Shown: positions 16,322 through 25,140, numbered from the stretch's first letter. The stretch: DNA of 53,398 nucleotides from DATAEE01 sp036257535 (GCA_036257535.1 DATAFJ010000226.1:1-53398), one strand, 5' to 3'. Notes: generated from the sequence alone by a model not told the origin. Made by a program: numbers and translations.

Positions 16322-17071
16322 CTAGAACCGAACCCGAAGGCCGCCCAGGAACTGGAGTCCGCCGACCGTCAGCGAGTCCCCGGACCCCGGAAGATCCGCC
16401 GATCCGAAGAGGTAGCGCATACCGAAGCCGGCACCGTACCTTTCGTTGATCATGTAGGTGGCGTCGACGCCGAGGTTCAAACCGAATACCGTCTCGGTCT
16501 CGCCGGTCACGATGACGTCCGTAACCTCCGGATTCGCAAATGATGGGCCCGTCTCCGGCGCGATGGTGACTCCGGTCACGACGTCCTGCTTCACCGCCAT
16601 GATCGAAGGGCCTGCCGAGAACGCAAAGTCGATCTGTTTCGTATAGGGCCAGAACCAGACCGCCATCAGGTTCGTGCTGATCGTTCTATGCTCGGCGCCC
16701 GACGCCGTGACCGTGACCGTGCGGAACTGATCGAAGAACAGCGGGTGCGGAATCTGGGCCGTCGCCGTCACGTCGCTGTCGGACGTGTACATCGAGACAC
16801 CGATGCCGACCGCGAGGTTGCGGCGGATGCGATAGCCCGCATGAATATCGAGGAAAACAGGCTCGGTCGACAGTGACTGGGCCGAAGTGATCGTCGCGTC
16901 TTCGTCGTAGATAGTGAACGTGTTCGTGGTCTCGAAGTCGTTCGAATTGATCTGGACCCCCAGATTCACGTTCACGAAGACGTTGTCCAGCCATGCCATC
17001 TGGGCGCGGGCATCCGATGCCGCAGCCAGGGTCAGACCAAGGGCCAGGATTACACTCTCTCTCTTCAGCAT
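16322..17071 (-). CDS. Putative outer-membrane beta-barrel protein
   Basis: The 249-residue product has a signal peptide (MLKRESVILALGLTLAAAS, cleavage after ARA). The mature chain of alternating strands includes FVNVNLGVQINS, AGYRIRRNLAVGIGVSMY and IDFAFSAGPSIMAV. It ends in FLGGLRVRF, with the terminal Phe expected for Bam-dependent barrels. It resembles OmpA/OprF-type eight-stranded barrels without a peptidoglycan-binding domain; function unknown. The ATG at 17071 is chosen because GAGGAG lies at good spacing upstream and the signal peptide starts there. It converges with the lipoprotein gene. Confidence 0.75.
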   Translation of the reverse strand: MLKRESVILALGLTLAAASDARAQMAWLDNVFVNVNLGVQINSNDFETTNTFTIYDEDATITSAQSLSTEPVFLDIHAGYRIRRNLAVGIGVSMYTSDSDVTATAQIPHPLFFDQFRTVTVTASGAEHRTISTNLMAVWFWPYTKQIDFAFSAGPSIMAVKQDVVTGVTIAPETGPSFANPEVTDVIVTGETETVFGLNLGVDATYMINERYGAGFGMRYLFGSADLPGSGDSLTVGGLQFLGGLRVRF

Positions 17072-17086
17072 GCGACTCCTCTTGGC

Positions 17087-17104
17087 GTGGGGGCTCCGCC
17101 CCAC
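17087..17104. repeat. GC-rich hairpin in divergent intergenic region
   Basis: GTGGGG (17087-17092) and CCCCAC (17099-17104) flank a six-base loop. It lies between the divergent starts at 17071 and 17208. Its role is unknown; the remaining 100 bases of this spacer show no clear promoter. Confidence 0.45.
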
Positions 17105-17207
17105 CACCCCGGCTGGGCAGCGGGGCGACATGTTTCACGATTGGCGGGCGCGCAATGGTAGCACGCTTTTCCACTCGGATCGCTCGCTCACGGCGGGCCG
17201 TGGTAGC

Positions 17208-18899
17208 GTGATCCGAACGGTGAAACCCCTTCGCGCCGCCGTGCTCGTCGGCCTCGCGTGCCTCGTGCTGGCCGCTGGGCTGAGACTGATCCGCGCGCCG
17301 GCCCCTCCTTCGGCTCACGAAGTTCTGCGCCAGGTGTACTCACCGCGCTTCGCGCCTGTTCCCCCTCCGGCGCCTGCGAACGAGGTGCTTGCCCGGCTGA
17401 AAAACGATCTCGCGGGCCCGAGCGGTTCGGCCACGCTCCGGCGCTGGCTCCCCTCCCAGTCGGGAACGCTCTGGATCGCGCTCCTGATTCTGTTCGTCGT
17501 CGGGTTCGATTTCGCGCGTCCCTTCTCGTCACGGAACGTCGACCTGGTCGCTTTACAACTTCTCGGGTTCCTGTTCTTCGACATTCTGAGCTTTGCCAAT
17601 CGCGTCCGCGATCCGTACTCGCTCGCCAGAGTGTGGTGGACCTTCTCGGCGATCGTTGCCGTCAGCCTGTTCATCGCCGTTCGCGCCGTCTGGCACGTTC
17701 TCCGGCCGATCGCGATCGAGTGGCGTCCCGCCTTGCGCGGGAAGGCGCTGCCTGCGGTGGCGCTCCTGATGCTCGCCTTGAACGTCCTGGCCGCGGTTCT
17801 CCGTCCTCCCGATGACGCCGGCTACTTCACGAATCTCGGCGCGCAGCGGTTGCGCGAGCGGGCTCTGCTGCCGTATGGCGACCCGCTGCTCACCGGCACG
17901 CCTGGAGCGGCGTACGGACCGCTCCTGTACGTCGCGCACGTTCCCTTTCAGCTGCTCGTCGATCCAGTGCGGTTGAATCCGATTTCGTCAGCGAGGCCTC
18001 CGCTGGGTGCCGACTCGACGTACTACCTGCCGTCGCCGCTCGCGACGCAGCTCTGTACGATCGCGTTTCAACTCGTTGCAGTCGCCGCTCTGTTCATGGC
18101 CGGCCGTCGCGTCGCCGGCCGCGACGCCGCCTGGGCCCTCGTCGCGCTTTATTGCGGCAGCGCGTTCGTTCTCGGCATGGGGGGCGAGGAGTACTACATC
18201 GGCGGCATGACGTTCACGTCGCACATCGCGCCGCCGGCGTTGACGACCGCGGCGTTCGCCTCGCTCGCTTATCCGGCCACCGCGGGCGTCCTGCTCGTCG
18301 CCGCCGGCGGATGCGGCTTCTACCCGGCTTTCCTGTTTCCCGCGTGGCTCGGATACTTCTGGACGAAACGCGACGAGCGCGTGCGCTTCGTTGCAGGCGT
18401 CGTGGTGGCGGCCTTCGTGGTTGGAACGTTCGTCCTTCTCAGATCGCGCCCCGCGGGCGGCCGCGGCCTCGTCGGGACGATTCTCTGGGACACCTTCGGG
18501 CATCACAGCGACCCGGCCGGGTACGGCGCGAGCCCCTTCGGCTTCTGGGGTCAGCGCGGCGGATGGCGTGCGTGGATGATGCGCCCGCTCAGTGGCGGAT
18601 CGGGGTTGACGGCACCCGCGCTCGTGCTGTTCTACAGCTTCGCGTTGTCATGCTTCTTTCTCGCGCGCCGCCGCGGCCAGCACGTGCTCGCGCTTCTCTC
18701 GGCCGCCGTCGTGATCGGCGCCAACGTCGTCAAGATTCATTCGACCGGCACCTACGTCGCCTGGTTCTATCCCTTTCTTCTCCTCGGGCTGACGCAGGCC
18801 GCCGCCGTCAGCGGCAGTTCGACGCGGGCTTCGACCGAAGAATCTGTTAAAATGGCGGATTCCGCATGGCAGATGAAACCCGACCTTCCGCCGTCGTAA
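17208..18899 (+). CDS. Polytopic membrane protein, GT-C-like, unknown function
   Basis: The roughly 563-residue protein has one N-terminal helix, a proline-rich periplasmic stretch and then about ten transmembrane segments. Between helices lies a loop with RPPDDAGYFTNLGAQRLRERALLPYGDPLL, whose DDAGYF acidic pair resembles the first-loop catalytic position of GT-C transferases. No named family is certain. The GTG at 17208 (or at 17220) is chosen because upstream codons overlap the divergent barrel gene and lack membrane character. The 3' end overlaps the next gene by 34 bases, and an extended -10 for that gene lies within it. Confidence 0.65.
   Translation: MIRTVKPLRAAVLVGLACLVLAAGLRLIRAPAPPSAHEVLRQVYSPRFAPVPPPAPANEVLARLKNDLAGPSGSATLRRWLPSQSGTLWIALLILFVVGFDFARPFSSRNVDLVALQLLGFLFFDILSFANRVRDPYSLARVWWTFSAIVAVSLFIAVRAVWHVLRPIAIEWRPALRGKALPAVALLMLALNVLAAVLRPPDDAGYFTNLGAQRLRERALLPYGDPLLTGTPGAAYGPLLYVAHVPFQLLVDPVRLNPISSARPPLGADSTYYLPSPLATQLCTIAFQLVAVAALFMAGRRVAGRDAAWALVALYCGSAFVLGMGGEEYYIGGMTFTSHIAPPALTTAAFASLAYPATAGVLLVAAGGCGFYPAFLFPAWLGYFWTKRDERVRFVAGVVVAAFVVGTFVLLRSRPAGGRGLVGTILWDTFGHHSDPAGYGASPFGFWGQRGGWRAWMMRPLSGGSGLTAPALVLFYSFALSCFFLARRRGQHVLALLSAAVVIGANVVKIHSTGTYVAWFYPFLLLGLTQAAAVSGSSTRASTEESVKMADSAWQMKPDLPPS
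18845..18853 (+). promoter_or_regulatory. Extended -10 element upstream of the flavoprotein gene
   Basis: TGTTAAAAT (TG-n-TAAAAT) ends 12 bases before the ATG at 18866. This is a close match to an extended -10 and would give a leader of about 5 bases. No -35 is evident. Confidence 0.45.
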
Positions 18900-20365
18900 T
18901 CGGCGCGGGTCCGGCGGGCCTCACGGCAGCCTACTTTCTCGTTCGTCGAAAGCTCGCGGTGACGATCCTCGAGCGGGATCACATCGTCGGCGGCATAGCC
19001 CGGACGGTCGAGTACAAAGGGTTTCGCTTCGACATCGGCGGGCACCGGTTCTTCACGAAGGTCGGGCCGGTCCGGAACCTGTGGCACGCGATGCTCGGTC
19101 CCGAGATGCTGACGAGGCCGCGCCTGTCACGCATCTTCTACCGCGGCCGCTTCTTCGATTACCCCCTCAAGCCGTTCAACGCGCTGCGCGGCCTCGGTCT
19201 GTTCGAGGCGTTCCGGGTGCTCCTCAGCTATCTCTGGATCAAGGTCCGGCCGATCCGGCCGGAAGTAAGCCTCGAGGACTGGGTCTCGAATCGCTTCGGC
19301 AGGCGCCTGTACCGGATCTTCTTCAAGACCTACACGGAAAAAGTGTGGGGCATCCCCTGCAATCGCATCGGCGCCCAGTGGGCGGCGCAGCGGATCAAGG
19401 GCCTGTCGCTCGTGACGGCCATCATCAACATGCTCTTCAAGGGCGGCCAGGGCGAGGGTTCCGGGCCGATCAAGACCCTCATCGACCAGTTCGAATACCC
19501 CCGCCTGGGCCCGGGGATGATGTGGGAAGCCTTTCGTGCCGATATAGAGAAACGCGAAGGCCGTCTCCTGCTGGGGGCCCGGGTGGTCCGGCTTCGACAT
19601 GCGGACGGCCGGATCGCGGATGTCGAGTTCGTGCATGAAGGTGCCCCGTCGGCACTGTCAGTTGACCTGGTACTGTCCACGATGCCGCTTCGAGAATTGA
19701 TCGAGAGCCTGTCTCCTCCGGCGCCGCCGGCGGTCCGCGCAGCGGCGGCGGCGCTGAAGTACCGCGATTTCCTGACCGTGGCGTTGATACTCGATACGCC
19801 GACGCTCTTTCCGGACAACTGGATCTACGTCCACGACCCGAGCGTCAAGCTCGGTCGCATTCAGAATTTCAAGAACTGGAGTCCGGACATGGTGCCGGAC
19901 CAGAGCAAGACCTGTCTGGGGCTCGAATACTTTTGCTTTGAAAACGACGGGTTATGGGCGATGGCCGACGCTGATCTTATCGCCCTGGGCGCGCGGGAGC
20001 TGGACGCGATCGGACTGCTCCGCGGGGCCCGGGTTCTCGACGGCACCGTCGTCCGGATGCGCAAGGCATACCCGGTCTACGACGACGGCTTCGTCGAGGC
20101 GCTCGACGTCGTAAGGAAATACCTGGACGGCTTCACGAACCTGCAGGTGGCCGGCCGGAACGGGATGCACAAGTACAACAACCAGGATCACTCGATGGTG
20201 ACGGCGATCCTGGCCGTTCAGAACCTGCTTGGCGCACGCCACGACGTCTGGGGGGTGAACGCCGACGACGAATATCACGAGGAAGCAGGGTTGGACTCGG
20301 GGGAGCTCGCCGGCGACCTGTCGGCGCTCTCGGACACGCAGCCGCTGGTGCCGCAAACGCGCTAA
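18866..20365 (+). CDS. NAD(P)/FAD-dependent oxidoreductase, UDP-galactopyranose mutase-like
   Basis: The 499-residue flavoprotein has a dinucleotide-binding VVIGAGPAGLTAAYFL near residues 9-24, an E-D pair at the end of the second strand (ILERDHIVGG) and FRFDIGGHRFF, the block shared by amine oxidases and UDP-galactopyranose mutases. It also has the C-terminal MHKYNNQDHSM motif found in this glycan-associated subgroup. The family is often found next to glycosyltransferases; a redox or ring-contracting step on a nucleotide- or lipid-linked sugar is plausible, but the reaction is not established here. The ATG at 18866 sits after an extended -10. The gene partly overlaps the membrane protein upstream. 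Confidence 0.82.
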   Translation: MADETRPSAVVIGAGPAGLTAAYFLVRRKLAVTILERDHIVGGIARTVEYKGFRFDIGGHRFFTKVGPVRNLWHAMLGPEMLTRPRLSRIFYRGRFFDYPLKPFNALRGLGLFEAFRVLLSYLWIKVRPIRPEVSLEDWVSNRFGRRLYRIFFKTYTEKVWGIPCNRIGAQWAAQRIKGLSLVTAIINMLFKGGQGEGSGPIKTLIDQFEYPRLGPGMMWEAFRADIEKREGRLLLGARVVRLRHADGRIADVEFVHEGAPSALSVDLVLSTMPLRELIESLSPPAPPAVRAAAAALKYRDFLTVALILDTPTLFPDNWIYVHDPSVKLGRIQNFKNWSPDMVPDQSKTCLGLEYFCFENDGLWAMADADLIALGARELDAIGLLRGARVLDGTVVRMRKAYPVYDDGFVEALDVVRKYLDGFTNLQVAGRNGMHKYNNQDHSMVTAILAVQNLLGARHDVWGVNADDEYHEEAGLDSGELAGDLSALSDTQPLVPQTR

Positions 20366-20464
20366 ATAGTTGTTTCGATTCGGGTACAGGTCGTGTATCA
20401 TATCGGCCGAGCGACCCCAGCACAATGGCGCCGATAAAAAGAAAAGGATGTTTGAGGGAGACTC

Positions 20465-21559
20465 ATGCCACGTACGTACTTGATTGGAACACTCGTCGCG
20501 GGCGCTGTCGCAGCGATGCTCGGCTGCGGCGATCGGGCGCCTAGCCCGGCCTCGCCAAGCGCGGCTGGAACCAACGACACAGCCGTCAATCCTGACGGAT
20601 CGAGCCTCAAGGCCACGGCCCCCACCCCTCAGTCGCCCCCCAACGGTCATCGATTCGATACGCCGCCGATCATTTTGACGGTCGGTAACTCGACAACACA
20701 CTTTGCGAGCGGCGCGGCGCTGACCTACCGCTTCGAGGTCTTTAACAGCGGAGGCGGGCGCGTTTATCAGTCGCCTGCGGTACCCGGCGGGCCCGGTGGC
20801 ACGACCTCGCATGAGGTTCAGGGTGCTCTGGAACCTGAGCAGACGTACACGTGGCAGGCGCGCCCTCTATACCTGGGTGTGGAGGGACCGTCGTCGGAGC
20901 GGCGGTCGTTTGTCTCGCCGGTCGGCGGGTACATCCGCGGCAGCGAGGTCTACGATCCGCTCATTAACGGCAGGACCGTGGGGGGGCAGTTCGGACCAAT
21001 CACATTCGTTCCGGGTGTAGGAGCCAAGCTCGAAACGCTCACATCGTTCATCCGCTACCACATCCGGACGCTGACTTCAGGTGAGTTCTCGATCCTCGCC
21101 ACGAACGTGTTCGCCAACACGGAGGGCGGGAAGACGAAGGTCATCTCGATGTCGGACGGCGACAGCGACATGACGACCAACCGCCGGCGGTTCACGATCG
21201 AGAAGCGCGGCAATCCCCCGGGTATCATCGCCTGGCGTGTCATCACGAGCGGCGACCAGATCGACACCATCGGCGGCGAGCGCGTGTTCTACAACTTCCA
21301 GCCGGGTCAAACGTACTTCTTCAAGGCGACCTGGGGCAGCGGCGTCTTTAACCTGCTGATTCGCGAAGGCGGCGCCGACGGACGCACCATCTACGACTGG
21401 GGCAAGCCTTATGAGGGCGTTTACGACCCGAGAACACACTTCGCGCACGTCGGCGCACCGGCCGGCCGTGCGGGCCCGAACAGCGGCTCGGTCGAAAGGA
21501 TGATCGCCAGGCAGGTGTGGATATCGAACCGGCCGCGTCCGTCCTTCGCCAACAGGTAA
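20465..21559 (+). CDS. Lipoprotein of a tandem family (copy 1): fibronectin-like plus unassigned C-terminal domain
   Basis: The 364-residue protein starts with a signal peptide ending in AMLGC (Cys 21, good lipobox). A linker is followed by a fibronectin-like beta-sandwich (LTYRFEVFN, TYTWQARPLY), then a C-terminal domain of about 190 residues containing EVYDPLINGRTVGGQFG, SGEFSILATN, EKRGNPPGIIAWR, YNFQPGQTYFFKATW and WISNRPRPSFANR. This second domain recurs almost unchanged in the lipoprotein at 25227 and more loosely at 21645 and 26312. Its jelly-roll-like strand pattern suggests a carbohydrate-binding lectin-like fold (inference). GGGAG precedes the ATG. A -10-like TATCAT lies at 20396-20401. 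Confidence 0.75.
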   Translation: MPRTYLIGTLVAGAVAAMLGCGDRAPSPASPSAAGTNDTAVNPDGSSLKATAPTPQSPPNGHRFDTPPIILTVGNSTTHFASGAALTYRFEVFNSGGGRVYQSPAVPGGPGGTTSHEVQGALEPEQTYTWQARPLYLGVEGPSSERRSFVSPVGGYIRGSEVYDPLINGRTVGGQFGPITFVPGVGAKLETLTSFIRYHIRTLTSGEFSILATNVFANTEGGKTKVISMSDGDSDMTTNRRRFTIEKRGNPPGIIAWRVITSGDQIDTIGGERVFYNFQPGQTYFFKATWGSGVFNLLIREGGADGRTIYDWGKPYEGVYDPRTHFAHVGAPAGRAGPNSGSVERMIARQVWISNRPRPSFANR

Positions 21560-21581
21560 TCCGGCGCTGCACTTCACACAG

Positions 21582-21608
21582 AGGTCAGGTCCCGTTGGGG
21601 CCTGACCT
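21582..21608. repeat. 12-base-pair hairpin between lipoprotein genes
   Basis: AGGTCAGGTCCC (21582-21593) pairs with GGGGCCTGACCT (21597-21608) around a GTT loop with one G-T wobble. It lies 22 bases after one stop codon and 36 before the next TTG start. It resembles REP-like or attenuator hairpins and may reduce read-through between the two lipoprotein genes. Confidence 0.65.
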
Positions 21609-21644
21609 TCCGTCTTTCACTGCGCTCTTCTCCTGGAGGGGTAC

Positions 21645-22709
21645 TTGCGCAAGCTCGGCTCCCTGATTTCCATCGCGGCACTCGTGCTCGCAGTCGCCTG
21701 CGGCGGTGGCGAAAGACAACTCCCGGCAACACCCTCCGACGTCGGAGGCAGCAACTCGGCAAACGTTACGGCGCCCACTCCGGACTCGCCTGGCGACGAT
21801 GCGAGGATCGACACGATCCGTCCCACGCTGCGCGTGAACAACGCGTCATCGGACGGCGGCGGTTCGCGGTCGTACGAATTCCAGGTATCGGACAACTCGG
21901 GCTTTTCCTCGGTCACCGGACAGACAGCCCTCGTGGCCGTCAGCCAGTCGGGCGTCCCCGAAGGAGCCGACGGCAAGACCTCGTACGTTGTCCCCATCGA
22001 CCTGTTCAAGACCACGCGTTACTACTGGCGCTCGCGTGCGCTGTCGGGGTCATCGATCGGGCCCTGGTCGGCCACGTGGCGGCTTCGCACGCCGGTCGGC
22101 AGCTACAAGGGCGGCAATCAGGCGTTCGACATCCTGACCGACGGAAACAACATCTCCGACGAGTTCCGCGACATCAGCTACGAGCTGCAGGGCCAAGACA
22201 ACCCCGGGTTAAAGCTGAATGGACCGGAGTCGTACGCGCTCTACCGGATCGCAACGCTGAGCGAAGGTGAGATCTCGTTCATTGCCCGGCGGATCAAACC
22301 GGGCGACTCGAGCTTCAACAGCCAGGTAAAGATGATCTCGATGCAGGACGGCACTGGAGACTGGAACGGCAATGCGTTCCGCGTCGCCATCGAGAAGCGT
22401 CCGCCGCGCGAAAGCGGCAAGCTCGTGCTGCGCTTCATGTCCGGCGTTGCCGAAAGCGGCGGGATCGGCTGGCAGGATCACCGCCCGTACTACTTCAAGC
22501 TGGAATGGCGAGGCGGCACGGCGAGGCTGCGCGTGTTCTTCGGCGAGAACGAGGGCGGGCCGCTCGTCGCCGATTTGAGCACGGGATACTCGGGGACCTA
22601 CAGCCCTCCGAATCACGCCGTCGTGCTCGGGTCGCTGGTGAATGACACGTTTCGCGACGTCCGAATCAGCTGGATGTACGTCGGCCCCGGTCCGCGACCG
22701 CAACCCTAG
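21645..22709 (+). CDS. Lipoprotein of the tandem family (copy 2)
   Basis: The 354-residue protein begins with a basic, hydrophobic signal peptide ending in LAVAC (Cys 19). After a short linker it has a fibronectin-like domain (SYEFQVSDNSGFSSV, TTRYYWRSRALSG, WSATWRLRTP), then a C-terminal domain with GNQAFDILTDGNNI, SEGEISFIARR, VKMISMQDG, VAIEKRPP and YYFKLEWRGGTARLRV, ending in VRISWMYVGPGPRP. The domain order matches the other copies, but the C-terminal half is more divergent. The TTG at 21645 is preferred because GGAGG sits five bases upstream. It follows copy 1 on the same strand with a hairpin between them. Confidence 0.75.
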   Translation: MRKLGSLISIAALVLAVACGGGERQLPATPSDVGGSNSANVTAPTPDSPGDDARIDTIRPTLRVNNASSDGGGSRSYEFQVSDNSGFSSVTGQTALVAVSQSGVPEGADGKTSYVVPIDLFKTTRYYWRSRALSGSSIGPWSATWRLRTPVGSYKGGNQAFDILTDGNNISDEFRDISYELQGQDNPGLKLNGPESYALYRIATLSEGEISFIARRIKPGDSSFNSQVKMISMQDGTGDWNGNAFRVAIEKRPPRESGKLVLRFMSGVAESGGIGWQDHRPYYFKLEWRGGTARLRVFFGENEGGPLVADLSTGYSGTYSPPNHAVVLGSLVNDTFRDVRISWMYVGPGPRPQP

Positions 22710-22739
22710 CAGGCCGCTCGAAAAAGAGGCGGCGGCCTG

Positions 22740-22825
22740 AATGCCCAAGGCCGAATGCCAAATGCCGAAGTGTGATCCGAACGTGTTCGGCGGCTTTCGG
22801 CATTGGGCATTGGGCCTCGGGCATT
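22740..22825. repeat. Large nested palindrome (30-base arms) between genes
   Basis: Two 30-base arms (22740-22769 and 22796-22825) match with three mismatches. They are built from repeats of AATGCC/GGCATT. The 26-base loop holds its own perfect hairpin CCGAAC-GT-GTTCGG (22777-22790). The element lies between the lipoprotein stop and the start of the next membrane protein; a possible TTG start (22824) lies at its right end. This is the size and form of an intergenic palindromic unit or a miniature mobile element, but no transposase is near. Confidence 0.85.
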
Positions 22826-22829
22826 GATT

Positions 22830-23798
22830 GTGCGCGTCGTCCGCCTCGTCGTCGGCCTCGGTCTCACGGCACTCGCCCTCTACCTCGCGAATCCAGCGTC
22901 CGTGCTGAAAGCGGCGGCCATGACCAGGCCTGGATGGATCGCGGCGGCGATCCTTCTCGTCATCCCCGATCGCGCGCTGATGGCATATCGCTGGCTCGTC
23001 CTGCTGCGTCCGTTCGAAGCCGCACGCCGGCTTCCACGCACGGTCATCCTGAGGATTTTTTTCGTGAGCACGTTCGTCGGGACGTTTCTGCCGAGCGTGG
23101 GGGGCGATGCGGCACGGGCGGTCAGTCTCGCGCGGCACGGCGTGAGCGTCGCCGACTCCGCGGCATCGGTTTTCATGGATCGCCTGGCCGGCGTCTGGTC
23201 CCTGCTTCTCCTGGCGCTGGCCGGTCTCGCGCTGGTCGACGCCACTATTAGAACGGATACGACGGTCTCGATCACCGTCATCCTCGCAGCCGCCGTCTGC
23301 GGCTGCGCGGCGCTCGTCGTCGGGAGCGATCGCGTGGCGGGCATCGTCACCAGGGCGATCGCCCTCATGCCCTTTGCCGCGGCGCAGCGAGTCGCGCAGC
23401 GCTTATTGGAGTCGGTCCGGCGGTACCGGAACCACCGCACAGTACTCGTCAACGTCACCATCGGTTCGGTGGCCGTGCAGATCATCCGGGCGCTGCAGTC
23501 GTACTGCATCGGCCGCGGCCTCGGCATCGACGCACCGCTCGCCGTGTACATCGCGCTGATTCCCGTGATCCTGCTCGTGATGCTGGTTCCCGTGACGGTC
23601 AACGGGATCGGTACGAGCCAGCTCGCGTTCGTGTGGCTGTTCGGCCGGGTCGGCGTTCCGAGCGCGCAGGCGTTCGCGTTGTCGGTGATCGCCGTCTCCC
23701 TTGGAATCGTCGGCAATCTCCCGGGGGGTATCATCTACGCCGTGGGCGGGCCGTCCGCGGATACCGCGCCTCCGCGCACCGCACGATCCGGGCCCTAG
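22830..23798 (+). CDS. UPF0104/AglD family membrane protein, second copy
   Basis: The 322-residue polytopic protein shares the family layout of the one at 14018: FFVSTFVGTFLPSVGGDAAR at about residues 73-92, FMDRLAGVWSLLLLA, and a C-terminal VMLVPVTVNGIGTSQLAF. The two are clear relatives but not close copies. A role in moving or synthesising lipid-linked glycan material in the inner membrane is suspected. The GTG at 22830 is chosen as the first start after the palindrome; a TTG at 22824 falls inside the repeat. The next gene, a methyltransferase, follows 27 bases later. Confidence 0.82.
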   Translation: MRVVRLVVGLGLTALALYLANPASVLKAAAMTRPGWIAAAILLVIPDRALMAYRWLVLLRPFEAARRLPRTVILRIFFVSTFVGTFLPSVGGDAARAVSLARHGVSVADSAASVFMDRLAGVWSLLLLALAGLALVDATIRTDTTVSITVILAAAVCGCAALVVGSDRVAGIVTRAIALMPFAAAQRVAQRLLESVRRYRNHRTVLVNVTIGSVAVQIIRALQSYCIGRGLGIDAPLAVYIALIPVILLVMLVPVTVNGIGTSQLAFVWLFGRVGVPSAQAFALSVIAVSLGIVGNLPGGIIYAVGGPSADTAPPRTARSGP

Positions 23799-23825
23799 TT
23801 CGCGGCTGACTTTTATCCGATCCTC

Positions 23826-24536
23826 GTGCCCGACACCTTCTATCGATCGTTCGCAGACAAACAGCTGACCGGCTATGGCGCGGAGCGCCGAAGGCGCATC
23901 GAGCGATCGCGCCTGGCACTGCTCGAGTGCCACCGGCAGCCGCCGGGCGATCTGCTCGAGATCGGACCTGGACAGGGAGGGATCGCCCGGGCAGCTGTCG
24001 CGAACGGCTGGCGATGGTATGGCCTGGAGGCGAGCCCGATTCTCGCGGAGCGACTCCACGCCGACGATCTCCACGTTGTCCGAGCGTGGACCCCACCGTT
24101 TCCGATCCGCACCGCGAGCGTCGACGTCGTCTACGCAGATCAGGTGCTGGAGCACATGAACGGCGCCCCGGAGGCGCGCGCATTCGTCAGCGAGATGTCC
24201 CGCGTGCTGCGCCCCGGAGGGCTGGGGCTGATCGTGGTTCCTGACTACGCGAAGGAAGGCTGGTTCTTCTGGGACATCGACTACACGCATAACTTCGTGA
24301 CGACCGAGCGGCGGACGCGCCAGCTGTTCTACGACGGCGGCTTCGACGTCGTGGACGTCGTCCGCACGATTGGCGTGTCGTCGGGGGCGCCGCGGCAGGC
24401 GATGGCCGCTGCCGCCGTAGTCCTCAATCTGCCAGGCGTCGACGCCGTGGCGCGGCTCGCGCGCAGCGAGGAACTGCTGTTCCGCGTCCGGAAGAACCTT
24501 TTTCAGACGCTTTCGCTGGTCGTGAAGAAGACGTAG
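23826..24536 (+). CDS. Class I SAM-dependent methyltransferase
   Basis: The 236-residue protein has motif I LLEIGPGQGGIARAA near residues 43-57 and an acidic position in GLEASPILAERL. It also has VDVVYADQVLEHM and the post-motif SRVLRPGGLGLIVVPD. This is the Methyltransf_11-like fold common in glycan and lipid modification clusters; the substrate is unknown. The start is a GTG 27 bases after the UPF0104 stop, so the two are probably co-transcribed. The C-terminal third is a separate helical region. Confidence 0.8.
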   Translation: MPDTFYRSFADKQLTGYGAERRRRIERSRLALLECHRQPPGDLLEIGPGQGGIARAAVANGWRWYGLEASPILAERLHADDLHVVRAWTPPFPIRTASVDVVYADQVLEHMNGAPEARAFVSEMSRVLRPGGLGLIVVPDYAKEGWFFWDIDYTHNFVTTERRTRQLFYDGGFDVVDVVRTIGVSSGAPRQAMAAAAVVLNLPGVDAVARLARSEELLFRVRKNLFQTLSLVVKKT

Positions 24537-24546
24537 TCCTTCCTTT

Positions 24547-25086
24547 TCACTTTCCCGGCTGCGCCGGACGGCGCCCGGGGCGCGCGGACTGCAAGACGAT
24601 GATGTTGCGCTCCTCGATGGAGACGCCGCGCGTATGGCGGGCTATACGGAGGATTTCGACGATCGACGCGATGGCGGCCCGCTCGTGCGCCTTCAGCTTT
24701 TCATCGTCGAGCTCGTCACGCAGTTTCAATTCGAACTCCGGCACCGTCATCGAATCGTCGAGAGAGACGAGCGCACGGCCGTCCGGCAGCGGCACGAGCG
24801 TCACACCCTGAATACGCTCGAAGACGCGCTCGGGACGGATGACAATCACCGCGCTGTTCCCGTGCTTCGACAACTCCGCCGCCGGAAGGCGCACGGCGGC
24901 GCGCGCGGCAAGAGGCGACATCACACGGACGATCGCACGGCTCACGTCTTCGTCAATAGCGGTGAGGGCGGCCAGGACGTCCTCCGGCAGCGTGAGGGTA
25001 ACGGCGCGCGCCGGCCGATCGAACTTGCGGGGCCGTCCCCGCCCGCGGTGAAACATGAGAACGCGACGGACCGCTTTTCGCGGCAT
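24547..25086 (-). CDS. Hypothetical protein with AT-hook-like N-terminus
   Basis: The 179-residue protein starts MPRKAVRRVLMFHRGRGRPRKFDRP, whose GRGRPRKF core is an AT-hook-like minor-groove-binding motif. The rest is predicted helix plus mixed strands: a ribbon-helix-helix-like segment (AVTLTLPEDVLAALTAID), then AAELSKHGNSAVIVIRPERVF, VTLVPLPDGRALVSLDDSMT, and a long acidic helix (FELKLRDELDDEKLKAHE). A DNA-binding regulator is the best guess. The ATG at 25086 was preferred to the upstream 25119 start because the conserved-looking part begins there. It is divergent to the lipoprotein operon at 25227 and shares its control region. Confidence 0.6.
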   Translation of the reverse strand: MPRKAVRRVLMFHRGRGRPRKFDRPARAVTLTLPEDVLAALTAIDEDVSRAIVRVMSPLAARAAVRLPAAELSKHGNSAVIVIRPERVFERIQGVTLVPLPDGRALVSLDDSMTVPEFELKLRDELDDEKLKAHERAAIASIVEILRIARHTRGVSIEERNIIVLQSARPGRRPAQPGK

Positions 25087-25112
25087 CTCCCCCCACCTTA
25101 TCGGATTATCTT

Positions 25113-25140
25113 TTGACAAATCTACCCCGCATGCTAATAT
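25113..25140 (+). promoter_or_regulatory. Sigma-70-type promoter for the lipoprotein pair
   Basis: TTGACA (25113-25118), a 16-base spacer and TAATAT (25135-25140) form a strong promoter about 85 bases before the TTG at 25227. The same segment lies just upstream of the divergent AT-hook-like gene, so that protein could regulate it. Confidence 0.65.

Noticed and set aside
20370..20401. TTGTTT with TATCAT as a promoter for lipoprotein copy 1
   Set aside because: The spacer is 20 bases, too long for a normal sigma-70 promoter, and the alternative -35 matches only weakly.
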